From Methanobacteriota archaeon (lineage in GTDB: Archaea; Methanobacteriota; Methanobacteria; Methanobacteriales; Methanobacteriaceae): a stretch of DNA of 64,000 nt. The notes beneath the pieces were generated by a model. The model was not told the origin of the DNA. It saw nothing but the letters and a program-made list of their open reading frames with translations, and made no database searches. The translations under genes were made by a program, and so were the position numbers. The stretch is taken from positions 1-64,000 of the forward strand of contig JAEYPF010000020.1 in NCBI GenBank assembly GCA_023411115.1, written 5' to 3'. Shown here in pieces: positions 1 through 10,552 of this stretch (position 1 is the first letter of the stretch; each line of letters begins with the position of its first letter).

Positions 1-396
1 CCCGAACATCTCATGATATTATTAATATTATAAAGTTGAATTTTGGAAAATTGCATGTAAAAAATTCTAGTATTGTGTATGTAGTTGTAGAAATAGTAAA
101 GTATATACAATATATTTTCTACAGTAGAAGGCCAAATTAATAAATTTTAGTTTTTTTAAGGAATATGGATATAATTTCCCGTTATATAAATTTTAAGGCA
201 GTATTATAGGCAATATAAGTAATATAAATTCATAATGGCCTTTTTTAAAAAACAAAGATTCATGTTATTATATATAAAGTTTTCGAAATTGTCTTAGAAG
301 TAACCTTTATAATTAGTGTCTTTATATCCATATAACGTACAGTAATAGTACACTAATTAGTACAATAGTACATTGAAAACGCAAGGAGGAAACTCT
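1..396 (+). promoter_or_regulatory. AT-rich upstream region of the mvh operon
   Basis: No gene is visible in this stretch. It is extremely AT-rich. An inverted repeat TGTAGAAA / TTTCTACA lies at 86-93 and 116-123. A TATA-like run (ttatatataaa) at about 268-278 is a plausible promoter box for the hydrogenase operon, which would give a leader of roughly 90-100 nt. A GGCC followed by a T run near 237-246 could end an upstream transcript. A strong ribosome binding site (GGAGG) at 385-389 serves mvhD. The promoter assignment is inference. Confidence 0.4.
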
Positions 397-837
397 ATGG
401 CTGAGGATGATATAAAAATCGTTATGTTTTGTTGTAACTGGTGTTCCTACGGTGGAGCAGACACAGCAGGTACCGCAAGGATGCAATATCCTCCGAACAT
501 ACGTGTAATTAGAGTAATGTGTTCAGGACGTATAGAACCACAATTTGTTCTTAAAGCATTCAAAGAAGGTGCAGACGGTGTCATAATCGCAGGATGTCAC
601 CACGGTGACTGCCACTATGACGCAGGAAACTACAAATTAGACAGAAGAATGAGATTAATTTACAAATTAGTAGATGATCTAGGAATTGGAAGAGACAGAG
701 TATACCACGACTGGATTTCCGCATCAGAAGGAGAAAAATTCGCAGAAACAGTTAAGATGATGGTAGCTCGAATCAAGAATCTCGGACCATCACCGCTCAA
801 AGGACAATTAGCAGAAGTTGAAGAAGCGGAGGCATAA
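397..837 (+). CDS. mvhD: F420-non-reducing [NiFe] hydrogenase, iron-sulfur subunit D
   Basis: Subunit D of the Mvh hydrogenase. In methanogens it carries a [2Fe-2S] cluster and passes electrons from the hydrogenase to heterodisulfide reductase HdrA, linking H2 oxidation to flavin-based electron bifurcation in the cytoplasm. The 146-residue protein shows the expected cysteines: C12, C13, C16, C42, C67 and C72, the last two within GCHHGDCHY. The ATG at 397 is chosen because it follows GGAGG at the right distance; an in-frame TTG upstream at 373 lacks a site. It is the first gene of an operon with mvhG (2 nt gap), mvhA and mvhB. Assignment is firm. Confidence 0.96.
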   Translation: MAEDDIKIVMFCCNWCSYGGADTAGTARMQYPPNIRVIRVMCSGRIEPQFVLKAFKEGADGVIIAGCHHGDCHYDAGNYKLDRRMRLIYKLVDDLGIGRDRVYHDWISASEGEKFAETVKMMVARIKNLGPSPLKGQLAEVEEAEA

Positions 838-839
838 TC

Positions 840-1778
840 ATGGCAGAAGAAGGTCAAAAAGTCAAAGTATTAACAACATGGCTCTCAGGATGTTCCGGCT
901 GTCACTTAGCGTTTGCAGATATAAATGAAGCAATTATAGACGTTATGGAACTTGCTGACTTTGAACACAGCCCTGTTTTAATGGATGTAAAATATAATGA
1001 AATTCCAGAAGTAAACGTTGCTATCGTCGAAGGAGGAATCCGTAACGACGAAAACCATGAAATGGCTGAAAAAATCAGGGAAAAAGCTGATTTTGTTATA
1101 GCATATGGTACATGTGCAGTATACGGAGGAATTCCAGGACTTGGAAACTTATGTACTAACGAAGAGCTTTTAACCGAAGCTTACATAACCTGTCCAAGTA
1201 ACGTAAACCCAGAAAACATTGTCCCAAATGAAGAAGTACCTACCTTTGAAAGCAGGGTAAGACCACTTGGTGAAGTTATAGATGTAGATTTAAACCTACC
1301 TGGATGCCCACCAAGATCGGATATTGTTGCACAAGCACTAATGGCATTACTCAAAGGAGAACCATTAGAATTACCAACAACAAACCTCTGTGAAGTTTGT
1401 CCAAGAGAAAAGCCACCTGAAGGGCTTGCAATGGGCGAAATAAAAAGACAGTTCGAACTCGGAAAACCAGAAGAAGAAGTATGTTTAGTCACTCAAGGAT
1501 TAGTTTGTATGGGACCTGCAACAGTTTCACTCTGTGGAGCAGAATGCCCAAGCATTGCTGTACCTTGTAGAGGTTGCTACGGACCAACTGGAAATGTAAT
1601 TGACCAGGGTGCAAAAATGATCAGTGCGATTGGGTCTGACTTCGGTGTTGAATCTGATAAAACTATCGATCCAGAAACAGTTGCAGATCAGCTCGACGAT
1701 GTAGTTGGAACTTTCTACACATTCACACTTCCAGCTTCATTGGTACCTATGAAAATGAGGAAACAGGAGGGAAAATAG
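840..1778 (+). CDS. mvhG: F420-non-reducing [NiFe] hydrogenase small subunit
   Basis: Small subunit of the Mvh [NiFe] hydrogenase, 312 residues, of normal length for the family. It carries the iron-sulfur clusters that take electrons from the NiFe site in MvhA. The N-terminal GCSGC at residues 17-21 supplies proximal-cluster ligands. YGTCAVYGG and LPGCPPRSD in the middle, and the Cys-rich stretch around C-X2-C near residues 180-250, fit the other clusters. There is no twin-arginine signal, as expected for a cytoplasmic enzyme. It lies 2 nt after mvhD and directly abuts mvhA. Confidence 0.97.
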   Translation: MAEEGQKVKVLTTWLSGCSGCHLAFADINEAIIDVMELADFEHSPVLMDVKYNEIPEVNVAIVEGGIRNDENHEMAEKIREKADFVIAYGTCAVYGGIPGLGNLCTNEELLTEAYITCPSNVNPENIVPNEEVPTFESRVRPLGEVIDVDLNLPGCPPRSDIVAQALMALLKGEPLELPTTNLCEVCPREKPPEGLAMGEIKRQFELGKPEEEVCLVTQGLVCMGPATVSLCGAECPSIAVPCRGCYGPTGNVIDQGAKMISAIGSDFGVESDKTIDPETVADQLDDVVGTFYTFTLPASLVPMKMRKQEGK

Positions 1779-3197
<1,419 letters not shown>

Positions 3198-3219
3198 AAC
3201 CATTTAAGGGTGAAAAAAA

Positions 3220-4419
3220 ATGATAGTAGTAAACAAAGAAGGCTGCATCAGATGCGGAGCTTGTGAAGGCACATGTCCAACAGCAGCAATCGCAGTAACA
3301 CCTGAAGATGTGATCTACTGTGATATGTGCGCTGGTGAACCAAAATGTGTTGCAACCTGTCCAACAGGTGCACTAAAAGCTGAGGAAATGCCAGTTGGAG
3401 ATACTGGTGAAACTCAAACTCGCATAGTGTTCAGTCCTTCAGCATGTAACGAATGTGGAGATTGTGTAGCTGTTTGCCCTCCAAACGTTCTAGAGCTGGA
3501 AGAAGGAAAAGTCAAAGCACAAAAACTACAGGGATTCTGTGTAATGTGCCAGAAATGTGTTGACATCTGTCCAGTAGAAGTTATTGGTGTAGAAGGGATC
3601 AAAGAGCCTAGAATCATTGAAAAGGACATTACAGGACCTATAGCCATTATAGACTGTGTTGGCTGTGGAATGTGTGTAGAAGAATGTCCCGTAGATGCTA
3701 TTACACTTTCTGAAACAGGCGAACCAATCGAAATCGATGAAGAAGCATGTATAAAATGTGGAGTATGCGCACAAACATGCCCATGGAACGCAGTGTACAT
3801 TTCAGGTAAAGAACCAGTTAAAAGGACTAAAGACATAGTAGCATTCGATCTTGACAAAGAAGCATGTATCGGATGTAATGTATGTGTTGAAGCTTGTCCT
3901 GGTGACTTTATAAAAGGAAAAGCAACAGACCTTTCTGTAGAACTTCCAGAAATCTGTACAGCATGCGGACTTTGTGCAAAAATGTGCCCAGTAGAAGCAA
4001 TAAACCTTGAAGTAGAACTAGGACCTGCAAGGCCAGCATCTGAAGCAGGACTTGTAAGGAACGAAGAACTCTGTATAATGGACGGCAGTTGTGCCCCAGT
4101 ATGTCCTACAGAAGCTATAAGGGTAGTACCAGGAGAATCTTATTCAATGTGTACCCGATGTGGAGCATGTGCATCAATATGTCCTACTGGAGCTCTTAGA
4201 GTATCAGAGATCGACAAAGAAATCAATGGTGAAATGGTCAAAAGGGAAAGAATCGAATTCAGCCCAGCACTCTGTGATGAATGCGGTGACTGTATCGAAG
4301 TATGCCCATACGACATGCTGAAACTGGAAGAAGGTGCAAAAGTACCAATTAAAGGGTACTGTGTACTCTGTGAAAAGTGTGTTGAACACTGTCCTAACAC
4401 AGCATTATCCATAAAATAA
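3220..4419 (+). CDS. mvhB: Polyferredoxin of the Mvh hydrogenase operon
   Basis: Polyferredoxin of 399 residues, with about 48 cluster-type cysteines arranged as six tandem two-cluster ferredoxin repeats. I count twelve C-X2-C-X2-C-X3-C-P-like motifs, a few slightly altered (for example CDMCAGEPKCVATCP and CIMDGSCAPVCP). It is encoded last in the mvhDGAB operon and is the usual partner of this hydrogenase. Its exact electron partner is not settled, though it co-purifies with the Mvh/Hdr complex in related species. The start follows AAGGGTG. Length agrees with family members. Confidence 0.95.
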   Translation: MIVVNKEGCIRCGACEGTCPTAAIAVTPEDVIYCDMCAGEPKCVATCPTGALKAEEMPVGDTGETQTRIVFSPSACNECGDCVAVCPPNVLELEEGKVKAQKLQGFCVMCQKCVDICPVEVIGVEGIKEPRIIEKDITGPIAIIDCVGCGMCVEECPVDAITLSETGEPIEIDEEACIKCGVCAQTCPWNAVYISGKEPVKRTKDIVAFDLDKEACIGCNVCVEACPGDFIKGKATDLSVELPEICTACGLCAKMCPVEAINLEVELGPARPASEAGLVRNEELCIMDGSCAPVCPTEAIRVVPGESYSMCTRCGACASICPTGALRVSEIDKEINGEMVKRERIEFSPALCDECGDCIEVCPYDMLKLEEGAKVPIKGYCVLCEKCVEHCPNTALSIK

Positions 4420-4448
4420 GAATTTTTTAAGGTGGACTTTTCCACCCG

Positions 4449-4502
4449 CTCGAAAATTCATAGAATTTTCGGCGCCCCAAACACATTTTGTGTGTTTGAG
4501 GG
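4449..4502 (+). repeat. Composite hairpin repeat, copy 1
   Basis: Two adjacent hairpins lie just downstream of mvhB. The first has a perfect 9-bp stem (CGAAAATTC / GAATTTTCG, loop ATA, 4451-4471). The second has CCCC-AAACACA paired with TGTGTTT-gaGGG (4475-4502). The order and linker (GGCG then CCCC) match three other copies in the window at 5398, 20301 and 55895 (inverted). A T-rich run follows at about 4507-4518, so it could also help end mvh transcription. Confidence 0.85.
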
Positions 4503-4843
4503 CCTACTTTTTATTTTGCTTAAAAAATTATTTGAAACTACTTTTTGTTGATTTAAACAGCAATTAAAGCTAATTTTTTGAAAGAGTTCAATTATCATTA
4601 TCTGATTAAAATATTTGCTATTGTGGTATTGTAATACAGTAAAGTGTCAGTGTTCACTGGCCTTTTTGCGTTATGGTTTTAATTAACTAATACACTTGAA
4701 AAATAGGTCTGATAATACTGTTTTTTATCTTTTAATTATCCTATTTCATGGGTTTTGCATGTAAACACTCGCATAATGGCATTCCATAAAAATTATTTCA
4801 AAAAATTAGCATATGTGAAAAAAGAGAAGGTCAAATTTAATGT
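4503..4843. other. Intergenic region without a gene
   Basis: No coding potential is seen on either strand. The stretch is AT-rich. A small hairpin CAGTG-tt-CACTG at 4648-4659 is followed by GCCTTTTT, which resembles a weak terminator or processing hairpin. Nothing else is supported. Confidence 0.4.
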
Positions 4844-5026
4844 CTATTTACTTAAATTAACGTAGATTCCGTGCTTATCAAGGTCTATTTCAACTATTTT
4901 GCCCTTGAGTTCTTTTGCACTGCCTAATATGTCTACAAGATCTATTTTTTCTCCGTCGATTTTAATTGACAGAACATCTTCCATGATTTTATCGCCGTCT
5001 GTTGAGTAAACAGTTGATTCACACAT
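4844..5026 (-). CDS. CooT family small nickel-binding-type protein
   Basis: Small protein of 60 residues when begun at the ATG at 5026, reading MCESTVY and then DKIMEDVLSIKIDGEKI. It matches the CooT / predicted RNA-binding family (PF10133). CooT from CO-oxidising bacteria binds nickel through the N-terminal Cys2, and Cys2 is kept here. The 5026 start is preferred over 5038 because GGTGA sits 5 nt before it and it gives the canonical M-C-E start. Its function in methanogens is unproven; its place downstream of the Mvh [NiFe] hydrogenase operon makes a nickel link attractive but inferred. Confidence 0.75.
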   Translation of the reverse strand: MCESTVYSTDGDKIMEDVLSIKIDGEKIDLVDILGSAKELKGKIVEIDLDKHGIYVNLSK

Positions 5027-5076
5027 TTCTTTCACCATTATTATATTGATTCTAATGTTGTAAATATTTGTATAAT

Positions 5077-5678
5077 CTAGATCAATTTTTCGAAGCAGTA
5101 AAATGGCAGGTCACGCTTTGGAAAATATTGCTTTCCAACTTTTTTATAACCGCGTTTACCATAAAATTTAAGAGCCCCTGGGTTATTACTGTATGCATCA
5201 AGCCGAATAGAAATGTATCCTTTTTTTATGGCATAGTTTTCCCCAAAATCCATTAATCTTTGCCCAATTCCCTGTCCCTGACATCTGGGATCAACAGCTA
5301 GTTTACTTATGACTAAAATTTTGCCTGTTTTATCCGACCAGTTTATTTCGCTGTATCCTGCGGGCTGCTCTTCACCGATAGATACTATTCCATTGCACGC
5401 TCGAAAATCTTTGATTTTCGGCGTTGAAGGAAATTTTCAATTTCCTGAACAACGAAATCATAGATTTCGTATGCCCCAAACGCACTTTGTGTGTTTAAGG
5501 GATCTTTATTTTTCAGGATATGCAGCGATTTGTTTTGGATACTTTCTTTTATATGGCCTAAAGTTGGATAATAATCGTTCCACTGGTATATTCCCTGATT
5601 TTCTAGGTCTTTAATGCAGAGTTTAATTAGATTCATGATATTAAGGATATCTTCATTTGTTGCTAGAGCTATTTCCAT
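5077..5678 (-). pseudogene. GNAT acetyltransferase split by a 104-bp hairpin repeat
   Basis: The N-terminal part (5678 down to 5502) reads as a GNAT protein start and then runs into repeat DNA and a stop at 5385. The C-terminal part (5397 down to 5077) continues the fold in another frame, with the acetyl-CoA loop RCQGQGIGQRL and a typical GNAT tail (YSNNPGALKFYGKRGY). Removing exactly 5398-5501 joins the two parts in one frame as a 165-residue protein, reading ...LKNKD-CNGIVSIG.... The interruption is therefore best explained as insertion of composite repeat copy 2. The gene is probably inactive unless the fragments still fold. Its substrate is unknown. Confidence 0.85.
5398..5501 (+). repeat. 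Composite hairpin repeat, copy 2 (four hairpins)
   Basis: Four consecutive hairpins: CGAAAATC-ttt-GATTTTCG (5402-5420), AGGAAATT-ttc-AATTTCCT (5428-5446), ACGAAATC-ata-GATTTCGT (5452-5470) and CCCCAAACGCAC-ttt-GTGTGTTTaaGGG (5474-5501). The linker GGCGTTGA between the first two is shared with the inverted copy at 55895. This is the longest copy in the window. It lies inside a GNAT gene, on the strand opposite to that gene. Confidence 0.9.
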
Positions 5679-5697
5679 GAATACACATCATTTTGTT

Positions 5698-6984
5698 TTA
5701 ATCAAAAACAAATTTCCCTTTATTTTCAAAAACTTCTCCATCTTCTACAACAACATTCCCACGAACCATGGTCATAACAGGTATCCCTTTAACTCTAAAT
5801 CCTTCAAATGGGGAATATTTGGCCTTTGTTTTAAAGTTTTCTGGATTTATTACTCCTTCTTTTTTCATATCAGCAACGACAAAGTCTGCATCCATTCCTA
5901 CCTCAATTTTACCCTTATTTTTAAGGTTGAATATTTTAGCAGGATTTTCACATAAAAGCCGTTTTATATCTCCAAAGCTTACTTTATTTTCATTAACTTT
6001 GGTTAAAAGTAATGGAAGGATTGTTTCAAGGTTTGGAATTCCTGGCGGAGCTTCCCACACATTTTTTTCCTTTTCAGGGATTGTATGGGGTGCGTGATCA
6101 GTTCCTATTATATCTATGTTATTTAATTCTTTGAATCCCAATTTATGGCCGCTATCGCGAAGAGGGGGATTAGTTTTTGCAAAGTTCCTGCACTTTTTAA
6201 GATAAGAGCTGTCTAAAAATAAGTGATGGGGAGTTATTTCTGACGTAACTCTGCAATTTTCATTTTTAGATTCATTTATAAGATTAAGCGACTTTTTAGT
6301 GCTTACATGACATACATGGATGCTTAAGTTGAGTTGTTTTGCCAGTGAAGTTGCTTTTAAAACTGCGATATCTTCTGCAAGCGGTGGACGCGCATCTGCA
6401 TAAATTTCAGGATCCCTGTAGTTTTCTTGTTTCATTTTATCAGTGCAGTGTTTTACTGTATCCCTGTCTTCAGCGTGCACAGATATCAAATGATCCACGG
6501 GTAATCCTTTAATTTCATTAAAAATTTCCAGCAGATATTCATCATCAATTAAATCCATGTATATTTTAAAGGAAGCAGGTTTAAGCCCTGCCATTTTTTT
6601 AATTTCTTTAAGGTCATCTACACCTGCATGCAGCCCAAAATCAACAATACTCTTTTTCTTTGCAATGTCTAATTTTTCAAGAAATGCTTTTTTAGTGTTT
6701 GTTGGAGGACTAGTATTAGGCATATCTAGTACAGTAGTGAATCCGCCGGCTGCAGCTGCTTTGCTCCCGCTTCTAAAAGTTTCTTTCTTTGGAAATCCAG
6801 GGTCTCTGAAATGTACGTGTGCGTCAATAAGCCCAGGTAAAACTATATTCCTTTTAATATCTATTATTTTATCACTTTTAGGGGGAATTTTTGTAATAGA
6901 CACAATTTTACCATTTTCAATTCCTATGGCGTATTCTATATCCTCTGGAACAATTTTGCAATTTGTAAGACATAAATCAATCAT
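5698..6984 (-). CDS. pyrC: Dihydroorotase
   Basis: Class I dihydroorotase, 428 residues, of normal length. It closes N-carbamoyl-aspartate to dihydroorotate in pyrimidine synthesis. The zinc motif HVHFRDPG lies near residues 56-63. A conserved DMPNT follows. Further metal ligands are seen as HAEDRD and HVCHVST, and the catalytic aspartate in IGTDHAPHT. The initial MIDLCLTNCKIV is the usual amidohydrolase N-terminal strand. It is convergent with nothing upstream; the broken GNAT gene lies 19 nt downstream on the same strand. Confidence 0.95.
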   Translation of the reverse strand: MIDLCLTNCKIVPEDIEYAIGIENGKIVSITKIPPKSDKIIDIKRNIVLPGLIDAHVHFRDPGFPKKETFRSGSKAAAAGGFTTVLDMPNTSPPTNTKKAFLEKLDIAKKKSIVDFGLHAGVDDLKEIKKMAGLKPASFKIYMDLIDDEYLLEIFNEIKGLPVDHLISVHAEDRDTVKHCTDKMKQENYRDPEIYADARPPLAEDIAVLKATSLAKQLNLSIHVCHVSTKKSLNLINESKNENCRVTSEITPHHLFLDSSYLKKCRNFAKTNPPLRDSGHKLGFKELNNIDIIGTDHAPHTIPEKEKNVWEAPPGIPNLETILPLLLTKVNENKVSFGDIKRLLCENPAKIFNLKNKGKIEVGMDADFVVADMKKEGVINPENFKTKAKYSPFEGFRVKGIPVMTMVRGNVVVEDGEVFENKGKFVFD

Positions 6985-7067
6985 TCTGACACCTTATAAC
7001 TAAATTAACTATATCACAATTATGAATATGCTTATCTAATTTAAATTAATTTCTCCTTTTTAAATAG

Positions 7068-9299
7068 TTATAGGTTGAATCTTCCCTTTATCCTTCTATA
7101 TTTCTCTATTAAATCTTTGATTTGTTCTTCAGTATTTATCCTAGGGCTGTAAGGTAAAGCATCCCCGTAAAAATTAATTTCTTCACGTTCTAATTTTTCA
7201 ATGTTTACATAGACTGTTTTTTTCCATAGATCAAGCCATCCATTTTGGGGTCTTGAATATTTGCTAAGATCTATCCCTAAGTGGTCTTTCCACAGTTCTT
7301 CCCTGAACTTCTTTATGGTACCTTTTTTTGGTTCATCGAAATCAAAAAACAAGGCATTCATTTCCATATTAAGGTAGTTCATTGAACTGTCAGGACTACC
7401 AAATTCTTCTGCACAGCTAAGAGAGGAACCATCCAGATTAGATGAGCCTATAGTCGCCCAGGTGTCATCCACTATCGTAACCTTGCTGTGCACATAACAA
7501 TGTCTCAATTTATTCTTTCCATTTTCAAACCTGCCAGACCATAATGAGTATATACCAATTCTAGGATGATCCATTACATATTTTTCCAGATCCATACCCA
7601 TCAGTCGGAAACCATAATGTTGCCATGTTCTATAGCTAGGAACATCAGGAACTTCATTAATAACCATAATTAATTGTAATTCGGGGTTGTGATCAAGGGC
7701 ATTTTTTAAAGCGCTGACAATGTATTTATTGGTAAAGTATTGATTTTCAAGATAAATAAAGTCTTCTGCATTGGTAATAGCTCTTCTATATGCTTCAAGG
7801 ACTCCTCTTTCCCCTTTATTAATTGTATTGGGTGTAATTGATCTCACAATCTGTATGGATTCATTGTTATAGTTTAAATCTTCATTTCGATGTTTTATAT
7901 TATTTAAGTCATTTTTGGAGGTTTTTTCTAAGTTCAGAGACCTATTTTTTAAGATTTTATCTTTACCCTCAAAATGGATGTCTGAAAGATAATTCCAAAG
8001 CTCAATGAAAAATTCTTCTATGTGTTCTATTGCTTTGCCTTTTAAATATATTGAAACATCATGGACGGGGCCTTCATTTTTCCCTCCACGACGAGGCTCA
8101 TTAACTAAATGCTGGTTAGTGTCCCAGTAAGTCTGACTAAAAGGAGAACCAATAATAAATGCTTCTTTTCCATCCACAACCAGTACTTTAGCATGCATCG
8201 CATAGGGACCTTTTGCAGGAGATCTCCTGACATTTACATTGCTATCTTTAAAATAGTTATTCAGTTCATCATAATTGTCTGGAACAACCATATTCTCATT
8301 TATTATAATTTTAACGTCCGTTCCCCTACTTTCGGCATCTAAAAGTTTATCAGTAAGGGTTTTATCTTTTTCATACCCACCATCAGATTTAAAAAATCTT
8401 GGAATGTAATCTGGATAAAATTCAAATTGAGTTAAATAAATATACGATTCTGCATTATCTATTGAATCTACTATTTTTTCCAATGCCTTTTTGTTATCTA
8501 TTAAAATTTCAAAGCTGTTATTAGTGGTAAGTCTGGATGGCGAACTATTTTTTAATGTAACGAACCATCCATCTATTCTAGCTCGATCTATTACAATATC
8601 ATCCATATATTTTATAGTACTTTTCACATTTTCATGAACAGGGGACCTTAAAATCTCAAAAACTCCAAGCTTATCTTTAACAATAACTCTTATATCCGGC
8701 TCTTTATCTATAATTTCCATGTATTTGTTTTGCGGATAAAATATCTGGTAATATCCATCCGCATCGGTAATTGTGTGCCCTAAAAGATCATCTTCTAAAA
8801 AGAAAAGCCCTTTATATTTGTCCTTTATGAATTGTAAAGAATTAGTTAAATCTTTATTGGAGGATATTAATGGTTTAACTTTAGATTCAACTAAACGTAT
8901 AGCATTTAGTTTCATTTTTCCAAAATCAACATCCTCTGCTACGACTGCTAATCCTTCTATTGGATTACCTTCTTCATCTATGACTCTGCCTTTAACACCA
9001 ATATTGCCAGTATTTACTTCTATATCTTCAAAATCAAAAGCATTTGCAATATTTTCTCTTGATTTAGACATTATAACTTCGTCATCTACAAGAATGTCCA
9101 ATTGTATATTTATTTTATCATCTTTAGGCGTTGTAAAATACTTAATTTGAAAATCACCGTTAATATCAGAAGTAGTTGATCCAAGTTCTTCATTTCTTAA
9201 AAAAGAATATTTAGAAGCTTTAACTTTCAAATTAGCTAAAGGCACTTTATTTTCGTCAATTAGATGTCCACAAATCTTATTCCTATGTTTTCTTTCCAT
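7068..9299 (-). CDS. Phospholipase D-like protein with N-terminal beta-sandwich repeats
   Basis: Protein of 743 residues with two phospholipase D catalytic motifs: HAKVLVVD at about residue 368 and HSKVTIVD at about residue 601, each followed by a G-S-(P/S) turn. The first 250 residues hold two carboxypeptidase-regulatory-like beta domains (GHLIDENKVPLANLKV and GRVIDEEGNPIEGLAV). No signal peptide is seen. The start at 9299 follows GGGGAGTGAT; an upstream in-frame start at 9395 gives a poor leader and is rejected. The PLD superfamily includes phosphodiesterases, cardiolipin-type synthases and nucleases; the substrate cannot be told here. It is divergent from the nucleotidyltransferase gene at 9452. 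Confidence 0.85.
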   Translation of the reverse strand: MERKHRNKICGHLIDENKVPLANLKVKASKYSFLRNEELGSTTSDINGDFQIKYFTTPKDDKINIQLDILVDDEVIMSKSRENIANAFDFEDIEVNTGNIGVKGRVIDEEGNPIEGLAVVAEDVDFGKMKLNAIRLVESKVKPLISSNKDLTNSLQFIKDKYKGLFFLEDDLLGHTITDADGYYQIFYPQNKYMEIIDKEPDIRVIVKDKLGVFEILRSPVHENVKSTIKYMDDIVIDRARIDGWFVTLKNSSPSRLTTNNSFEILIDNKKALEKIVDSIDNAESYIYLTQFEFYPDYIPRFFKSDGGYEKDKTLTDKLLDAESRGTDVKIIINENMVVPDNYDELNNYFKDSNVNVRRSPAKGPYAMHAKVLVVDGKEAFIIGSPFSQTYWDTNQHLVNEPRRGGKNEGPVHDVSIYLKGKAIEHIEEFFIELWNYLSDIHFEGKDKILKNRSLNLEKTSKNDLNNIKHRNEDLNYNNESIQIVRSITPNTINKGERGVLEAYRRAITNAEDFIYLENQYFTNKYIVSALKNALDHNPELQLIMVINEVPDVPSYRTWQHYGFRLMGMDLEKYVMDHPRIGIYSLWSGRFENGKNKLRHCYVHSKVTIVDDTWATIGSSNLDGSSLSCAEEFGSPDSSMNYLNMEMNALFFDFDEPKKGTIKKFREELWKDHLGIDLSKYSRPQNGWLDLWKKTVYVNIEKLEREEINFYGDALPYSPRINTEEQIKDLIEKYRRIKGRFNL

Positions 9300-9451
9300 A
9301 AATATCACTCCCCACGCTTTTTGGCATATTATGGATTTTATAGTGATTTTTTGTTTTATCAATGCGCATGATTTGCTTAATAAGTCTCTAATCAATACAT
9401 ATATTGATCCTTGGGAATAATTAATTTATCTAAAAAAATAAAGATAATGAT

Positions 9452-10552
9452 ATGCCTTCGAAGGAAGAATTTGTTAGAGATTTTATAAAAAGAGATAGAA
9501 AACTCTTACTTGAAGATGTTAAAAAGGATCCAGAATATTTGGAACCGGAAAATGAATTTAAAATAATTGCAGACTTCACAGAATATTCTCCATTACATAT
9601 GGGACACAGGCACTGCATGATGATGGCAAAGGAAAAAGTGGAAAATGGGATCTTCGTTGCTGTAGTTCCGGGACCATTTGAGCGAAGCGGTAGAGGACTG
9701 CCCTATATCATGTCACGCCATGCAAGGGCAGATTCTGCAGTGGCTGTTGGGGCAGATATAGTTATAGAAGGGCCCCCTATGGGTATAATGGGTTCTGGTC
9801 AGTATTCATTGTGTCTTGCAAAGACTTTTAAAGCATTGAATGCAGATTATATTCCTAGGGGTTACAAACCAATTCAAGGTTTTGATAAGATACTCCAGAG
9901 AATCTCAGATGGAGGAGGAGTAGCTCCAAAGCCCTATAAAATAATTGATATGGATACCAAAGAGGTTTTAATCAAGGGTAAACTTCATGAAGATAATTAT
10001 GTTATTGTATCTCTTTCAAGATCCCTTAAAAAGATAAATTTTGATTTCAAAGATAAATTCATCTTCGTAAAGCGTATTGAAGGAGTAAGCGGCACTAAAA
10101 TTAGAGAAGCTATTTTGAATGAAGACTTAAATTCTGTTGAAGATATGCTGCCCCCTGAAACTATTGAAGTTTTAGAGAGGGAAATAAAGCTAGAAAGAGC
10201 CCCCCTTCACGACGTAAGAGACGAAGCAGGCATAATTAAACTTGTAAATGAAGAAACCAATGATTATTTAAAATCACTTGCACTTTTAGATGATAAAACT
10301 GCTGAAAATCTCATCAAAAACAGGCCATTTAAAAACGTGGCAGATATAGAAGAATGTATTTCATGGGGCTTCAGTAGGCACTACAAAAATAGAATTTTGT
10401 CATCTTTAGAGGCAAGAATAGATAAAAAAACAGTATCTTCATATATAGAGAAGTATCCGTCAGTTATTCGCGTGTTAAACTTTAAAGATAAAGACACACT
10501 TAAAAATTTTAAAAATAATATACCTATGAGGAGGATAGAACTATGGCAATAA
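9452..10552 (+). CDS. HIGH-type nucleotidyltransferase related to TmcAL
   Basis: Protein of 366 residues. The motif SPLHMGH at residues 46-52 is the phosphate-binding HIGH motif of the cytidylyltransferase fold. The stretch VVPGPFERSGRGLPYIMSRH followed by GADIVIEGPP resembles bacterial TmcAL (tRNA-Met cytidine acetate ligase, YlbM). TmcAL makes ac4C in the elongator tRNA-Met anticodon; whether archaeal relatives do the same is unknown, since many archaea use Tat-type TmcA. The C-terminal third is helical. It overlaps the FKBP gene by 10 nt, so the two are probably co-translated. Confidence 0.75.
   Translation: MPSKEEFVRDFIKRDRKLLLEDVKKDPEYLEPENEFKIIADFTEYSPLHMGHRHCMMMAKEKVENGIFVAVVPGPFERSGRGLPYIMSRHARADSAVAVGADIVIEGPPMGIMGSGQYSLCLAKTFKALNADYIPRGYKPIQGFDKILQRISDGGGVAPKPYKIIDMDTKEVLIKGKLHEDNYVIVSLSRSLKKINFDFKDKFIFVKRIEGVSGTKIREAILNEDLNSVEDMLPPETIEVLEREIKLERAPLHDVRDEAGIIKLVNEETNDYLKSLALLDDKTAENLIKNRPFKNVADIEECISWGFSRHYKNRILSSLEARIDKKTVSSYIEKYPSVIRVLNFKDKDTLKNFKNNIPMRRIELWQ

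Noticed and set aside
1..25. Possible end of a fifth hairpin repeat or a minus-strand gene start at the window edge (CCCGAACAT...)
   Set aside because: Only one arm resembling the last hairpin is seen and the other arm does not match; too short to support.
373..396. TTG start for MvhD adding eight residues
   Set aside because: The added part overlaps the GGAGG ribosome binding site of the ATG at 397, and the family begins near that ATG.
3414..3857. Long minus-strand frame inside mvhB
   Set aside because: Its Ser/Thr/His/Pro-rich content is the antisense shadow of the Cys-rich polyferredoxin repeats.
9300..9395. Longer N-terminus (32 residues) for the phospholipase D-like protein
   Set aside because: A good GGGGAGTGAT site precedes the ATG at 9299 and the upstream residues do not look like a signal peptide.
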